A DNA stretch of 34,263 bases, taken from positions 1 to 34,263 of the forward strand of contig NZ_JAUYAN010000080.1 in NCBI RefSeq assembly GCF_030693485.1. The letters run 5' to 3'. The notes beneath the pieces are model-generated. The model saw only the letters and a list, made by a program, of their open reading frames with translations, made no database searches and was not told the origin of the DNA. The position numbers were made by a program, and so were the translations under genes. Origin of the DNA: Bradyrhizobium sp. (GTDB taxonomy: Bacteria; Pseudomonadota; Alphaproteobacteria; Rhizobiales; Xanthobacteraceae). Numbering within the stretch: position 1 is the first letter of the stretch; every line of letters starts with the position of its first letter. Below, in pieces: positions 34,245 through 34,263 of this stretch.

Positions 34245-34263
34245 GTCATTCCCGGGCGATGCA
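34245..34263. repeat. Palindromic intergenic repeat, copy C (cut by window end)
   Basis: GTCATTCCCGGGCGATGCA matches the left end of copy B in its first 14 bases. It starts five bases after the phosphatase stop and runs off the window. Confidence 0.65.

Noticed and set aside
1..34263. CRISPR arrays, insertion sequences, prophage or integrase genes
   Set aside because: No regularly spaced direct repeats, transposase or integrase frames were seen. The repeats present are short palindromic elements, and no integration scar was found next to tRNA-Thr.

Overview
The window looks like chromosomal DNA of an alphaproteobacterium close to Bradyrhizobium, Rhodopseudomonas or Nitrobacter. This rests on high G+C, an ALAS-type hemA with a FixK/FNR box, the murA-DUF2948-hisD-UPF0262-phosphatase gene order, tandem small outer-membrane barrels, and dispersed GTCATTCCCGGG-type palindromes. 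The family assignments come from reading the translations; no database search was possible.

Left part (1-5531): a sodium:solute symporter of the acetate-permease (VC_2705) type, running off the left edge, and its DUF4212 small subunit are transcribed leftward. A conserved hypothetical, an unusual exonuclease-CBS-DUF294 nucleotidyltransferase fusion and a LuxR-type response regulator are transcribed rightward. A hybrid histidine kinase with an SLC5 (symporter-like) sensor domain lies at 13577-17089. Kinase and regulator together resemble the CrbS/CrbR (MxtR/ErdR) acetate-switch systems.

Middle (5638-13246): one tightly overlapping operon encodes an Mrp/Mnh-type cation:proton antiporter. The order is E-F-G-(MrpA C-terminal/MbhDE)-B-C-D-NuoL-like-small protein-D-like, which is the order of the ion-translocating half of archaeal Mbh hydrogenases, without any hydrogenase genes. 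The MbhDE-like gene appears to start at an ATA codon. The last D-like subunit lacks the usual TM7 lysine. A cytochrome P450 remnant lies behind the operon, antisense to it. hemA, with a perfect FNR/FixK-type palindrome upstream, precedes the hybrid kinase on the minus strand.

Right part (18748-34263): a coiled-coil protein, a membrane-embedded spermidine-synthase-like protein, an MBL-fold hydrolase, a chemotaxis receptor and two tandem outer-membrane beta-barrel paralogues with matching promoter palindromes. Then come a small HTH-like gene, a decayed antitoxin/AbiEii-type nucleotidyltransferase pair with its own promoter palindrome, tRNA-Thr(GGU), a small conserved ORF and a decayed epimerase fragment. 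The end is a housekeeping block: murA, DUF2948, hisD, UPF0262 and a low-molecular-weight phosphatase.

The most notable theme is physiological. A Na+-coupled carboxylate uptake module, its putative symporter-sensor two-component regulators and a Na+(or K+)/H+ antiporter operon are interleaved within 17 kb. Their functional link is an inference.
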